This document shows positions 49,998-59,679 of a DNA stretch of 64,000 nucleotides, in pieces. Numbering within the stretch: the stretch's first letter is position 1; every line of letters begins with the position of its first letter. This DNA is from Rubidibacter lacunae KORDI 51-2 (GTDB lineage: Bacteria > Cyanobacteriota > Cyanobacteriia > Cyanobacteriales > Rubidibacteraceae): assembly GCF_000473895.1 (NCBI RefSeq), contig NZ_ASSJ01000049.1, positions 124,001-188,000 on the forward strand, written 5' to 3'. A model generated the notes under the pieces. It worked only from the letters and a program-made list of their open reading frames with translations, ran no database searches and had not been told where the DNA came from. The position numbers and the translations under genes are program-made.

Positions 49998-50324
49998 ATG
50001 CTAGATAGTTGTTCGCGGTGGACTCACGCAGAAGAGCAGGTAGCACGGACGGCATTCGACCAGGCCTACCAGCGCGAAACTAAATCCTTGATCGAGGTCG
50101 TGCGCGAGCGGGCTGGTGCGATCGCCGAGTTAGATGACATCTGGGCTCTTCACGATTTCCTCAGTGCCAGAAGATTTGACATCGATGGCAAATACGATCG
50201 CGAGCAGCCGGGATTGCTCTTTTCTCTCGCTCAGCTTGTGAAGGAGGGATGGTTGCAGCTAGACGACTTACAGGAGCTGGATCCGAATAAGCGTGCCAAA
50301 GTGTCTGCCCTGGCCAATATGTAG
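49998..50324 (+). CDS. frp: Fluorescence recovery protein
   Basis: 108 residues, the usual length. The conserved core is LDDIWALHDFLSARRFDIDGKYD (Trp49, His52, Asp53, Arg59 by position), corresponding to the residues that in Synechocystis FRP contact the OCP C-terminal domain; QLVKEGWLQLDDLQEL follows. FRP speeds relaxation of the red, active OCP to the orange form and detaches it from the phycobilisome. It lies 366 bases after ocp, past a terminator, so it probably has its own promoter in the AT-rich bases 49940-49990. Confidence 0.93.
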   Translation: MLDSCSRWTHAEEQVARTAFDQAYQRETKSLIEVVRERAGAIAELDDIWALHDFLSARRFDIDGKYDREQPGLLFSLAQLVKEGWLQLDDLQELDPNKRAKVSALANM

Positions 50325-51206
50325 GCAAGCAGTCTGAAAAAAACCCTGTCGATAGAGACCGCGGCGCTTTGAGCAATCTCATGTGAGTAGTTTGCCCTAA
50401 ACCTCGAGCGAGCTCCACCATTTCGGTATACTCCGTCATTACCTTTTTGAGCGTGAAACTGTGGTGCGGCGTTTGCGGGCTCCAATGCAGCTCGAACCCC
50501 AGATATCTGCACGGGTGGTTGCTATCCTTTTCAAAGAATGCCTTCAGCCTTATCAGAGTCCGCAGTCCGCGCGTCGGGGTGGTTCCTGACGTGTTGGTTA
50601 TCGGTGTCAAGATCGTAGTTTCGGTCGTCGCGTTGGCGGCGCAGGCGGCCCATTGGAACGGGGATGATGGTGTTGAGGAGCGAGAGCGCTATGCAGGCGG
50701 GGACGTCAGGCTTCGGGTGGGACCGGACGAACGGCTGCCCGACGCATCACTGGAGGAGCGGGACGGGCGGCTCCGGTTGAAGGAGCCGCAAGGCGATCGC
50801 ATGCGACTGGTCTTTGCTCAAGCAGCGCGCCCAAAATCCAAGTGTCAGGAGCGCTCGTGAAGGAAACAACCGTCGAGTTTGCTTGCTTGGGTCGAGTTAG
50901 CTCGCTAGAAAGGATGCCGCCGCCGCGATCTAGTAGTGCGATCGCCGCTTACCCGCCATGTCTCAGGACGTTCTTGATGGGATATCTTCACCAAAACCCT
51001 TAACATTCGCAACCTGCATCTGACGGCCCTTAATGCCACCCCGATGCCAGTGCGATCGCCTCGCTCGATCTGGGTCAACGCGCTCTATCTATAGAATTAA
51101 GCAGACATGATGCATGCTGATGCGTCCGATTTGGCACGCGGTTCTAGGTATTTTTTCGGTAACGAACACCATGTTATTGAGCCAAAGTACCCTGCAAGAG
51201 CGCGGC
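50325..51206. other. Intergenic region with no recognised gene
   Basis: About 880 bases. A plus-strand frame (50447-50860) and an overlapping minus-strand frame (50161-50610) each contain some protein-like stretches but no motif; either could be a decayed gene. No terminator with a T-run is seen after frp. Confidence 0.3.
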
Positions 51207-52145
51207 TTAGTTCATCATCTCAAGAATTTCGTCATCGAGAGAGAAGTCGATGTCTTCAGCGTCACGACCGCTAGCAAGATAGTCATTTTGGAATGAATCT
51301 CTTAAACCAGAAAATAAATCATACTCCGGTTGCCAATCGAGGAGTGTTTTTGCTTTAGAGATGCTGGTGAAGAAATGGCGAACGCGCAGTGGAAAGGCTT
51401 TGCGCTTGCCAAAATCAAACCGTTTGGGATCGTAATGCACGAGTTCGAGTTCCTCAGGATCCTTGCCGGCTGCAACGGCACATGCACGCGCCAGTCCGTC
51501 AAATGTAACCGTACGTTCGCCAGAGATATTAAAAATGTCGCCAACCGCTCGCGGGTTGTCGAGTATGGCAACCATTGCCTGGACCAAATCGGAAACATGA
51601 CCGAACTGCGTCAAATGCAATCCATTGCCGGGAATGGGCAGCGGGCGATCACGGACAATGCGGTCGAAGAACCAAGCTTCCAGATCGTTATAGTTCTGGG
51701 GTCCGTAGATATAAACCGGGCGCACGGAGGACCAGGGAAGATCCGATTCTGCAAGGAGTGACTCAGTTTCGTACTTGCCGCGGTGGCGGCTTTTGGGATC
51801 GACTGCATCGCCTTCAATATGGGGCATTGTGTCCGACGGTAGGTAGACTCCCGCAGAACTGACATAAATGAAGTGACGGAGGCGATCGCCAAACAGCTCC
51901 ACAAGCGGTTGCGTATCGACTGCTTCTCGACCGTTGTTGTCAAAAACCGCGTCAAATTCTTTGCCAGCTAACGCTTCTTTGAGTTGCCGAACGTCTTTGC
52001 GATCGCCGCGTACCGTTTCGACACCGGCCACAGGAGTGGGCTTGTTCCCGCGGTTAAACAGCGTTACGTCATCGCCGCGCTCGACGAGCAACTTTGTGAG
52101 ATAAACGCCAATAAACCGAGTTCCACCCATAACTAGAACGCGCAT
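51207..52145 (-). CDS. NAD-dependent epimerase/dehydratase-family protein, CSP41-like
   Basis: 312 residues. The Rossmann glycine motif is VMGGTRFIGVYL (residues 5-16), with DNNGREAVDT and FIYVSSAGVYLPSDTMPH in the middle. The YxxxK catalytic pair of active epimerases is replaced by KYETE, as in CSP41 (chloroplast stem-loop binding) proteins, whose cyanobacterial homologues bind or cleave RNA. GNGLHLTQFGHVSDLVQAM and FNISGERTVTFDG are typical of this subgroup. The RNA role is inferred from the family. Confidence 0.85.
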   Translation of the reverse strand: MRVLVMGGTRFIGVYLTKLLVERGDDVTLFNRGNKPTPVAGVETVRGDRKDVRQLKEALAGKEFDAVFDNNGREAVDTQPLVELFGDRLRHFIYVSSAGVYLPSDTMPHIEGDAVDPKSRHRGKYETESLLAESDLPWSSVRPVYIYGPQNYNDLEAWFFDRIVRDRPLPIPGNGLHLTQFGHVSDLVQAMVAILDNPRAVGDIFNISGERTVTFDGLARACAVAAGKDPEELELVHYDPKRFDFGKRKAFPLRVRHFFTSISKAKTLLDWQPEYDLFSGLRDSFQNDYLASGRDAEDIDFSLDDEILEMMN

Positions 52146-52548
52146 GATCCCTCCCTAGTGGTCCGATCCCTACTCTTGCGTACAGGCTATCCTCGCAGAA
52201 GAGCAGCATTAAGAGCAAGCACGTCTGATTCTGCAAACAATTGCACGTGGGACCGAGAAGATAACCGAAAGAACTGGTGTCGCGCCATGATGCAAACAAA
52301 TGCCCAAGAGACCGGGTAAGGCAGAGTCAGTTTGCTGGCACTATCCAAGTCAGCTTCAAGGCGTGGTATGGAACTACCTGGTTGACGTTATGACGAGCGC
52401 GCGACCGTAAACGTCAAGCGTGCCAACATGTAGCTATCCTTGACAGAAATGCAAATGCCAAATCTAGAGCGATAAACTGTCTGATAACTCTACTGCCACA
52501 ATTGTCACTAGTACTCCCTGCGACAGAATCATTATCGAGGTGAAGGTC
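52146..52548. other. Intergenic region
   Basis: No recognised gene or hairpin terminator; contains the promoter side of the CSP41-like gene and the 3' flank of the hydrolase gene. Confidence 0.35.
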
Positions 52549-53472
52549 TCAAGCGATCGCAGCTGTCCGCTCGTCAATCCATGTTTGCAGAATTGGATTG
52601 ACGATGTCTGGGGCTTCATCCTGCGGACAGTGACCGAGTCCTGCAAGGGAAACAAAGCGCTCGACTGTCGGCGAGCCCTCAACCACCGCGCGTCCGAGGG
52701 CAATCGGTTCCCATGGATCGTTTTCGCCCCACAACACGATTGTCGGACAGGATAACTCGGGTAATAAATCCTCGGGCAACGGTCCCTGGGAATAACGAAC
52801 AAACGAGAGGAAAACGTCTGCTGCGCCGGGGGTTCGAGCGGGTTCGAGAATCAATTCAACCAACTCGTCTGTGACTGCGTCCGGACGCCCGTAGGCTTCG
52901 AGCAGCAAACGCCGGACGACGGCAGGACGTGCGATGCGCTGAAAAAAGAAATGCCCGATCGGTTTACTAGCCAAGAGCTTTTGGACGATTGGTGCGCCGA
53001 AGCTGCGATACCACGGCAATGTCGCGCGTTTGCGATCGTGCAATAAGCGCAGCGAGACGTTCAGCATTGCAACCCCGCGCGCAAGGTCCGGTGCATCTAC
53101 AGCCGCTTGCATCGCAGCAATGCAACCAATCGAATTGCCAATCAGAAAGGCCGGTTCGCCGACAACGTCGCGACAAAAATCGACGATTTGCTGCCCCCAG
53201 GTCTCAAATGTGTAGGCAACATCGCCACCGGGCTGCGGTTTATCCGACGCGCCAAAGCCGAGCAAGTCGATTGCGTAGCAGCGGCAAGTGACTCCCAACA
53301 CGGGCAGGTTTTTACGCCAGTGCCCCGACGACGCACCAAATCCGTGAACGCACACTACTGCTGGACCGCGATCGCCGCAAACCCGATAGCCAATTTTCAT
53401 CCCGCGCCAGGTCCAGATAGCTCTTTCTATCGACTCCGTGGCATCCGATGCCCTTGCTAAATTTGCATTCAC
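52549..53472 (-). CDS. Alpha/beta hydrolase, chlorophyll dephytylase/pheophytinase-like (second copy)
   Basis: 307 residues from GTG 53472, chosen because it matches the start of the related gene at 2325; a frame extension to 53565 is unlikely. It has CVHGFGASSGHWRKNLPVLG, the nucleophile elbow GNSIGC, the acid in LWGENDPWEP and the His in GLGHCPQDEAP. It shares with the first copy the GFGAS(D/E)KP, VTDELVELI and ILEPAR segments, so the two are paralogues. Likely acts on a chlorophyll-type or related hydrophobic ester; substrate not shown. Confidence 0.8.
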   Translation of the reverse strand: MNANLARASDATESIERAIWTWRGMKIGYRVCGDRGPAVVCVHGFGASSGHWRKNLPVLGVTCRCYAIDLLGFGASDKPQPGGDVAYTFETWGQQIVDFCRDVVGEPAFLIGNSIGCIAAMQAAVDAPDLARGVAMLNVSLRLLHDRKRATLPWYRSFGAPIVQKLLASKPIGHFFFQRIARPAVVRRLLLEAYGRPDAVTDELVELILEPARTPGAADVFLSFVRYSQGPLPEDLLPELSCPTIVLWGENDPWEPIALGRAVVEGSPTVERFVSLAGLGHCPQDEAPDIVNPILQTWIDERTAAIA

Positions 53473-54378
53473 GGTGATTGCCTGCGTGCGGATTTTACAC
53501 TTCTTTACATTAACGTCCCCGATCGACTCTGGTGTCGAAATGGAGCTCTGAGAGCGCCAAAACAAACGAGTTGAACTGCCCGCATGCTTTCACAAGCTGC
53601 CGAGCCAAACGCCGCCGCCTCGATCTTTTGCAGGAGGTTGCAGATTGCAACTCCCGCTGTATTTGCTCGCTATCCGAGCAGCTTGCGACTGCAATGACGA
53701 GAAAGATCTGTTCGGTCCAGCACTCCATGCCACACCTTCATGCTCCTTGCCATCGCGAATCCGGGCAATACGGTCGCGCGTTCGAGGTTTTCGGTCAATC
53801 GATTCGGCCGCGCTTTGGCTGTCCAATAGAGACGATCTACTACTGTTTGGCTCGGGCAGGTGCATTGAGAACCGCTGAAAATAGGTCGCTTGAGCACCTG
53901 TTTGGAATCGTTGCTAGAGAGTATCTGTAAACGAAGGATTAAGCCAGGAGTCGAGTCAGAATTACCAGCAACATTGATAGGGAATTGTCATTAGACGAGC
54001 GGGGTAAACACAATAGCAATCAGGCTCTGAAGATTGCTCGCTTGCTGCGTCACCAGACTGATGGCGTAAATCCCGTGCTCTTAACTGTCGCTCGCAGGCT
54101 TGCGCGCTTTCTCGGATGTAGTTGTTCGGATTAGTGGAAAAATAAGGAAGATTCAGTAATTACGCTTAGTCTCCCCCGACACTCGCGCGAATCAATTATC
54201 ATTTCTGTATTAGAGCTGTCAAGCTCACACGGGCTGGCACTTCCAGACAGCGATCGCTTCCTCGTCGTCGGGTTGCCCCGGCACAAGTGGAACTCGCCCT
54301 GCAAGGTGCTCCGTTGGAACACCTTGCTATCTTCTCCGCGATCGTGCAGACTCAGCATGCAGCGTCTATCCCATAGTC
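53473..54378. other. Intergenic region without recognised genes
   Basis: About 900 bases. Overlapping frames on both strands between 53510 and 53930 have no family motifs. No repeats or RNA genes seen. Confidence 0.35.
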
Positions 54379-56082
54379 ATGGTCGAGCGAGTTGTCGGCG
54401 GACACTACAAAATCGTACAAGAACTCGGGCGCGGGGCATTTGGGCAGACGTTTTTGGCACAGGATTTAGAAAACCCCACCTATCCGCGCTGCGTTGTCAA
54501 AGAGCTCAAACCCTTAGCTGACGACGAGCTGACGTTGCGCGAAGCCAAGCGCTTGTTCGCGATCGAAGCACAGGTTCTGGCGAAGCTGGGCGACCACCCG
54601 CAGGTTCCCGAGCTACTGGCGTTCTACCAAGACGAGTTCTACCTCGTTCAGGAGTATATCGACGGCCACGATCTCAGCAAGGAGATTGAGTCCGGGCAGT
54701 CGATGTCTGAGGAAAATGTCGTCAAGCTCTTACGCGACATTTTGCCCGTCCTCGAATTTATCCACGACAAAAACGTAATCCATCGCGACCTCAAACCCTC
54801 GAATATCCGCCGCCGTAAGGACGGTCAAGTCGTCTTGATCGACTTTGGTGCGGTCAAAGAAATTAAGACTATCGTCTTGAGCGCGACTGGCCAACCCAAA
54901 CCCAGTATTGTTGCCGGTACCCAGGGATACATGCCGCCCGAGCAGCTGCGCGGTCGTCCCCGTCCGAACAGCGATTTATATGCACTCGGGTTAATTGCAA
55001 TTCAAGCTCTCACGGGCAAGTCGCCGATGCAGCTTGAGGAGGACTTGCACACGGGTGATATTGTCTGGCGGCATTACGCCCCTCAGGTGTCGGCTGGCTT
55101 GAGTGACGTCCTCGATCGCATGATTCGCTCCGACTTCACCGAGCGTTTTCAATGTGCCCGGGAGGTGCTCGACGAACTAGAAGCGAATATTCAAACTCGC
55201 GTCCTCCGCAAGCTCAAGCGCTCTGTCGTTGGTAAGAAGCGCCGGCGGCGGTGGTGGCCGACGATTGCCGCCGGTGCAGTTGTAGCAGCTGGCATTGGTC
55301 TTTTCCCATTCGGTCAGGCGATCGTGCGTTACAACCAAGCCAATGCGCTGGCACTGGACGGGAAATACCGAGAAGCGCTTGACGTTTACGACCGCGTGTT
55401 AGAGACCTTCCCGAATGCCGCGCGGGCATGGCTCAATAAAGGCTTTATGTACTCGCAGCTGAAGCTTTTTGAAGAGCAGCTCGACGCGTGCGAGCACGCG
55501 CTGGAAAGCGATCCGGAGATGGTCGAGGCATTTAACTGTAAGGGGCTTGCCCTGCAGCGTCTGGGGAAAAGTGAAGAAGCCGTCGCTATGTTCGTTCGCA
55601 CTGTCGAACTCGACTCCCAGTTCTATCAAGCCTGGAACAATAAGGGCGAGGCGCTCATGACCCTGGGCCGGCCACAAGAAGCTCTCGACGCATTCGATCG
55701 CGCGAAGCAGTACAATCCCGACTACCTATTTGCTTGGAACAACCGCGGAAATGCCCTGGTGCAGCTCGAACGCTACGCCGAGGCGGTCGCATCCTACAGT
55801 GCTGCCATCAAAATCGATGCGTCATATCCTTATGCCTGGAACGGCCGTGGCGTTGCTAAGCGCGAACAGCAGCGCTACGAAAGGGCGCTCGAGGATTTTA
55901 CAGAAGCGACTCGACTCGACCGAGGCTTCTACGAGGCTTGGTACAACCAAGGGCTAGCGCTACTCGCGCTCGAACGGTTGGAAGGGGCCCTCGATGCCCT
56001 CGACACAGCAATTGCGGTCAAGCCCGACTATCGAGCTGCCATTGTGCGCCGAGAGGAAGTCCTCGAACAACTCGGCCAATAG
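54379..56082 (+). CDS. Membrane-anchored Ser/Thr protein kinase with TPR repeats
   Basis: 567 residues. The kinase domain (about 7-280) has the Gly loop LGRGAFGQTF, catalytic loop VIHRDLKPSN, DFGA (activation-segment Asp) and GTQGYMPPEQ. A basic stretch KKRRRRWW is followed by one membrane helix (about 296-318). The C-terminal ~240 residues form about seven tetratricopeptide repeats with recurring AW(L/N)N(K/R)G and (E)ALDAFD patterns. It is a Pkn2-type signalling kinase with the kinase inside the cell; the TPRs would be on the far side of the membrane if the single helix is correct. Target unknown. Confidence 0.92.
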   Translation: MVERVVGGHYKIVQELGRGAFGQTFLAQDLENPTYPRCVVKELKPLADDELTLREAKRLFAIEAQVLAKLGDHPQVPELLAFYQDEFYLVQEYIDGHDLSKEIESGQSMSEENVVKLLRDILPVLEFIHDKNVIHRDLKPSNIRRRKDGQVVLIDFGAVKEIKTIVLSATGQPKPSIVAGTQGYMPPEQLRGRPRPNSDLYALGLIAIQALTGKSPMQLEEDLHTGDIVWRHYAPQVSAGLSDVLDRMIRSDFTERFQCAREVLDELEANIQTRVLRKLKRSVVGKKRRRRWWPTIAAGAVVAAGIGLFPFGQAIVRYNQANALALDGKYREALDVYDRVLETFPNAARAWLNKGFMYSQLKLFEEQLDACEHALESDPEMVEAFNCKGLALQRLGKSEEAVAMFVRTVELDSQFYQAWNNKGEALMTLGRPQEALDAFDRAKQYNPDYLFAWNNRGNALVQLERYAEAVASYSAAIKIDASYPYAWNGRGVAKREQQRYERALEDFTEATRLDRGFYEAWYNQGLALLALERLEGALDALDTAIAVKPDYRAAIVRREEVLEQLGQ

Positions 56083-56318
56083 CGATCGCCCTGACATCTG
56101 AATGCCGCTAGCTCTTCCCCAAGCCCTGGGAGTTTTCGGCGCAAGGGTTGCAAACGCGGTGTCTTGAGAAGACCTTGCCATCAACCGGTCATGTCTGGAA
56201 AGCTCGCGCCAGCCCTGCAGGCGTAATGGGTCGAATGCGAGCAGACCGGGTCCGAACCAACTGGCGACGGGGTACCCGCCAAGGGAACGAGCTCCTGCAG
56301 GCGGGAAAGACATCCAGC

Positions 56319-56324
56319 TATAAT
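56319..56324 (+). promoter_or_regulatory. Consensus -10 box upstream of the 40-residue membrane peptide gene
   Basis: A perfect TATAAT 33 bases before GTG 56357. The -35 position does not match TTGACA. Confidence 0.55.
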
Positions 56325-56356
56325 GCCCTGTGAATGGACGGGCAGAGGGATAAAAC

Positions 56357-56479
56357 GTGGACGTTAAGGTGATTTTGCTGGCACTTTCGCCGGTTTTTGT
56401 GCTTGCATGCCTGTTCTTTGGAACCAAGAACGGATTCTACGACTCGGATAACTACCACGGCAACGGCTCGGCGCACTAG
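56357..56479 (+). CDS. 40-residue single-helix membrane protein of unknown function
   Basis: From GTG 56357, preceded by GAGGGA, to TAG 56479. The peptide starts MDVKVILLALSPVFVLACLF and has a glycine/tyrosine/asparagine-rich tail ending GNGSAH. It has one membrane helix (about residues 4-22) and a polar tail with FYDSDNYHG. Its size and shape are those of the small thylakoid subunits, and the short N-terminus before the helix resembles PsbY-type proteins, but I cannot place it in a named family. Its own promoter and ribosome site support it being expressed. Confidence 0.7.
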   Translation: MDVKVILLALSPVFVLACLFFGTKNGFYDSDNYHGNGSAH

Positions 56480-56604
56480 TCAGTCGTCCGACCCGGGCAA
56501 AACGGTTCCATTCAGTGCCAAGCGCCGAGATTTGATGGCGGCTGCGTGTCAGGTGTATTCCTAACGGACTCCCCTCGCGGGTCCCATTTGCACGGCGATA
56601 ACGC

Positions 56605-58221
56605 ATGACTCGACGCTTCCATAACGCAGGTACCCTACCGACGCCTCTGGCCTGCTTGCCCTATGCAGTTGGGCGAGACGAAGAGGTTGGGTTTTGTCTG
56701 TTAGTGAAAATGGGTCCGCATCGAATTTTGCTTGACTGCGGCCTGTCCGACCCACTACGTTATTTCAACGGACCGCCAGCCGATTGGGTTCTCTGCACCC
56801 ATGCCCGACCAGAACGCGCGCGCGGTATGTTGGCGCTTCACGAAGCCTTTCCTTCTCTCCCGATTGCTGCTAGTGAAGCGACTGCCAGTCTCTTACCGCT
56901 AAACTGGCCCGAGCGCGATGCAATATCAGGATTTTGCCGGTCGCTGCCTTGGCAGGTGCCGATCGTCTGCAGCGACGATCTCAGCATTGAATTATTTCCT
57001 GCTGGTTTTCTCCCCGGTGCCGCTGCCATTTCCCTTACCTATACTGCACCGGACCGCCCGTACCGCTTTTTCTATACAAGCGACTTCTTTTTATCGAATT
57101 CGCGCTTGGCTGACGGGCTTTCAATCGAATCCGTACGCGGTTTAACGCCAGATGTCTTGGTTGTCGAAGGGTATTACGGAACCGCACGCCATCCCCACCG
57201 CCGCAAGCAGGAAAACCGCCTCGTCGAACAAATCGCCACTTGGCTGGAGAGCGGCCGGCGCGTGCTATTGCCCGTGGACACCTTCGGAAGTGCGCAAGAG
57301 TTGCTGTTCCTGCTGCGATCGCACCATCAGTTTACGGGTCGCGATCTCGATATCTATGCCGAAGAGGCGATCGCGCGGGTTTGCGACGCTTATTTAGAAG
57401 TGCTGCCCTTCTTACCGGTGACTGTTCAGAACTTCGCCCACCATCAGCCGCTGTTCTGGGACGAGCGGGTCGGCCCGCGCTTGCAGCGATTCCGCGACCG
57501 GCCGGTGGCAGGCGATCGCCGTCCCGATATTGTCCTCGTCGATCGGGCTGGTGACTGGCAGCGCTATTGCCGCAACTCTCCCGATGAATGGGTTGTGTTG
57601 CTCCCAGAGCAAGATCCAATTGCCCGTACCGTGTCGCCTACCTGGATAACCGCAACCTACCTGCTCGCCCAACACAGTGATGGCTTGGGGACGATGCAGC
57701 TTATTCACAACTTGCGCCCCCAGCACGTCGTCCTAATCGGCGGATCGGCGGCCAACCTCGCCGACCTGACAGCAGCGGAAGAGCTCCAAACTCGCTACCA
57801 CGTGCACTTGCCGCCTGCCGGGCAGCGCGTGGAGCTTCCCGTGGGGAAAACCTTCGTACAGCCAGCAGCCCCACCCGAGCGCAGCTATGAGGGTGAAGTC
57901 CGCGAAGGGAACAATCGCATCGGCATTGTCCTTCCTGCTGCGCTCGCCGACGACCCGCGCTGGCACAATTTTGCCGAAACGGGAATCGTTAGCGCCTGCT
58001 GGCAAGGGAATACCCTCGTCCTTCATGGGTTATCTCAACAAGACGTTCTCAATATAGACACGCCCGAGTATCCGCATATCGCCAGTACGCGCTCCTGTAA
58101 AACTTGCCGCTATTTCAATAATCGTCGCTGCCGCCAGCCGCGCTCGCCACTCTATACCCTACAGGTACCACCCGAGGGCTACTGCCTTGCCTACGCGCCT
58201 GCCCGCGCTGTAGATGCGTAA
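56605..58221 (+). CDS. Degenerate MBL-fold/beta-CASP-like protein with C-terminal four-Cys motif
   Basis: 538 residues. The fold of beta-CASP metallo-beta-lactamases is recognisable: ILLDCGLSDP, VLCTHARPERARGML (the usual THxHxDH site), FPAGFLPGAAAISLTY (usual AGHxxGS), LVVEGYYGTARH, and the RNA-binding-type motif VLLPVDTFGSAQELLFLL. Two His and the Asp of the first motif and the His of the second are replaced (HARPER; AGFLPG), so hydrolysis is unlikely. The last 60 residues contain CKTCRYFNNRRC and a fourth Cys in EGYC, a probable metal site. It could be a pseudo-nuclease that binds RNA or protein. Function unknown. Confidence 0.8.
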   Translation: MTRRFHNAGTLPTPLACLPYAVGRDEEVGFCLLVKMGPHRILLDCGLSDPLRYFNGPPADWVLCTHARPERARGMLALHEAFPSLPIAASEATASLLPLNWPERDAISGFCRSLPWQVPIVCSDDLSIELFPAGFLPGAAAISLTYTAPDRPYRFFYTSDFFLSNSRLADGLSIESVRGLTPDVLVVEGYYGTARHPHRRKQENRLVEQIATWLESGRRVLLPVDTFGSAQELLFLLRSHHQFTGRDLDIYAEEAIARVCDAYLEVLPFLPVTVQNFAHHQPLFWDERVGPRLQRFRDRPVAGDRRPDIVLVDRAGDWQRYCRNSPDEWVVLLPEQDPIARTVSPTWITATYLLAQHSDGLGTMQLIHNLRPQHVVLIGGSAANLADLTAAEELQTRYHVHLPPAGQRVELPVGKTFVQPAAPPERSYEGEVREGNNRIGIVLPAALADDPRWHNFAETGIVSACWQGNTLVLHGLSQQDVLNIDTPEYPHIASTRSCKTCRYFNNRRCRQPRSPLYTLQVPPEGYCLAYAPARAVDA

Positions 58222-58310
58222 GCAAGCCGGCACTGCCCCATAAACCCGAAGCATGGGCGTCCTGGTCCCACTATCGGACGATGCAACTTTTAAGCAAACG
58301 TATCTCGGCC

Positions 58311-58625
58311 TTACTCGGGAAGATTGCCGTCTGGGTAACGCGGTGGTAGCTGCTCGGCTTCGGGGCAGTCTTCAGACACGGGAAGGTCGTAGTCGCCGCG
58401 AAGCACCGAAGAAAGCTTCTGGGTAATCGAGCCAATGCTATCGAGGCGGATCAGCTCCTCCCAAGCACAAATTTCGTCGTCTTCTTCCGTTTCATAACGC
58501 ACTGTCACCAAGTCGCCTTCAAGATCGACGACGCGCGCGCACTCGATCCACCGCTGCTGGTCCCGCAAGAAGATGCTGATTTCTCGACCGTCCGCGTACA
58601 GTTGGTAGACCTTGCGGTCAAGCAT
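58311..58625 (-). CDS. Small conserved cyanobacterial protein (possibly DUF6679)
   Basis: 104 residues, very acidic. It begins MLDRKVYQLYADGREISIFL and has RDQQRWIECARVVDLEGDL, RYETEEDDEICAWEELIRLDS. The pattern RDQQRW and EGDLVTVRYETEEDDE is one I associate with a small cyanobacterial family of unknown function. No membrane segment. Convergent with the beta-CASP-like gene. Confidence 0.7.
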   Translation of the reverse strand: MLDRKVYQLYADGREISIFLRDQQRWIECARVVDLEGDLVTVRYETEEDDEICAWEELIRLDSIGSITQKLSSVLRGDYDLPVSEDCPEAEQLPPRYPDGNLPE

Positions 58626-58782
58626 GTGTTTCTCCTGGGTTCTGGTCCGTTTTGCAATCGCTAAGCTGCCGCGGAAGACCGGCCCGTTGACGGCTGACCC
58701 TGTTAGGCATCGGCAACCTTAGATTGTCTCCACTATTTTGACACAAGCAACTCGCGCGCTTGAGCCGATTTGGTTGAAGATT

Positions 58783-59643
58783 CTACCTGCCATCTCGTTC
58801 GGCCTGGTGGCAGTCGAGCAGGCGGCGCACGATTGCAACGACCGTATCGGGTTGTTCGACCATAGCCAGGTGACCGCAGTTGGGAATTGAAATCGTATTA
58901 TCTCCGCAGCATCCGAAGGATGAATGAAAACTTGCCAGATGGCGGACGTACTGCAGCTCCATGATTGCGTCCCGCTCGCCAGCCAGGAAGTAAGCCGGCT
59001 GCTCGAGCTGGGAAACTAACTGTGGCAGCAAGTGAACTTCGTTTTCGGTTGTTGAATCCAACAGCGCGCCCAATGCCGCTTGAGTATCTGCCTTCACAAA
59101 GTCCAGAAGACGCTGTCGTCCCCACCGCCGTGCAAGCGGACGCGCTACCATCGCCCGTGCAAATACCCGGTCGAGGAATGGCACATAAGGAAGCCAACGC
59201 GGCCGCCGTCGGACGAGTTGCTCGCCAGTCGACCGAAAGCGATCGAACTCTTCTTCAAGATAAATTCCGCCGCCTGCATTTACGCAGATGACCCCGGCTA
59301 CCCGCTCGGGGCAGGTCTTGGCTCCCCACAAGGCGATGCTGCCGCCTAGAGAGTGGCCGATCAGCCACGCGCGATCGATCGCCAACTGTTGGAGGAGTTG
59401 CTTCAGGTCGCGGGCATAGTCGACGAGCGCGTAGCCACTTCCCGCTCCTACTGCCGAGTCGCCGAATCCGCGAAGGTCGTAGCTAAGACACTGGTAATCG
59501 GGCGAGAGACGCGCGATCGCGGGTTCCCAGTAAGAACGGCTGAGCAACCATCCATGGACGAAAACCAACACGGGCGCATTTGGATGCCGTGCCGGAGTTA
59601 GGGTGTAGGCGTGCGGGACCCCTGCAATCTCGATAGTTGCCAT
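58783..59643 (-). CDS. Alpha/beta hydrolase-fold protein
   Basis: 286 residues from ATG 59643; an ATG three codons earlier (59652) is equally possible. VFVHGWLLSRSYWEPAI (oxyanion loop), IGHSLGGSIALWG (Ser elbow), the acid near LAGERDAIMELQ, and the His in PNCGHLAMVEQP form the catalytic set. It belongs to the broad epoxide-hydrolase/lipase-like group and is less like the two dephytylase-like proteins in this window. Substrate unknown. Confidence 0.75.
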   Translation of the reverse strand: MATIEIAGVPHAYTLTPARHPNAPVLVFVHGWLLSRSYWEPAIARLSPDYQCLSYDLRGFGDSAVGAGSGYALVDYARDLKQLLQQLAIDRAWLIGHSLGGSIALWGAKTCPERVAGVICVNAGGGIYLEEEFDRFRSTGEQLVRRRPRWLPYVPFLDRVFARAMVARPLARRWGRQRLLDFVKADTQAALGALLDSTTENEVHLLPQLVSQLEQPAYFLAGERDAIMELQYVRHLASFHSSFGCCGDNTISIPNCGHLAMVEQPDTVVAIVRRLLDCHQAERDGR

Positions 59644-59679
59644 ACCTACCATCCTAGCCCTGTGGGCTGCATGGGTTGC

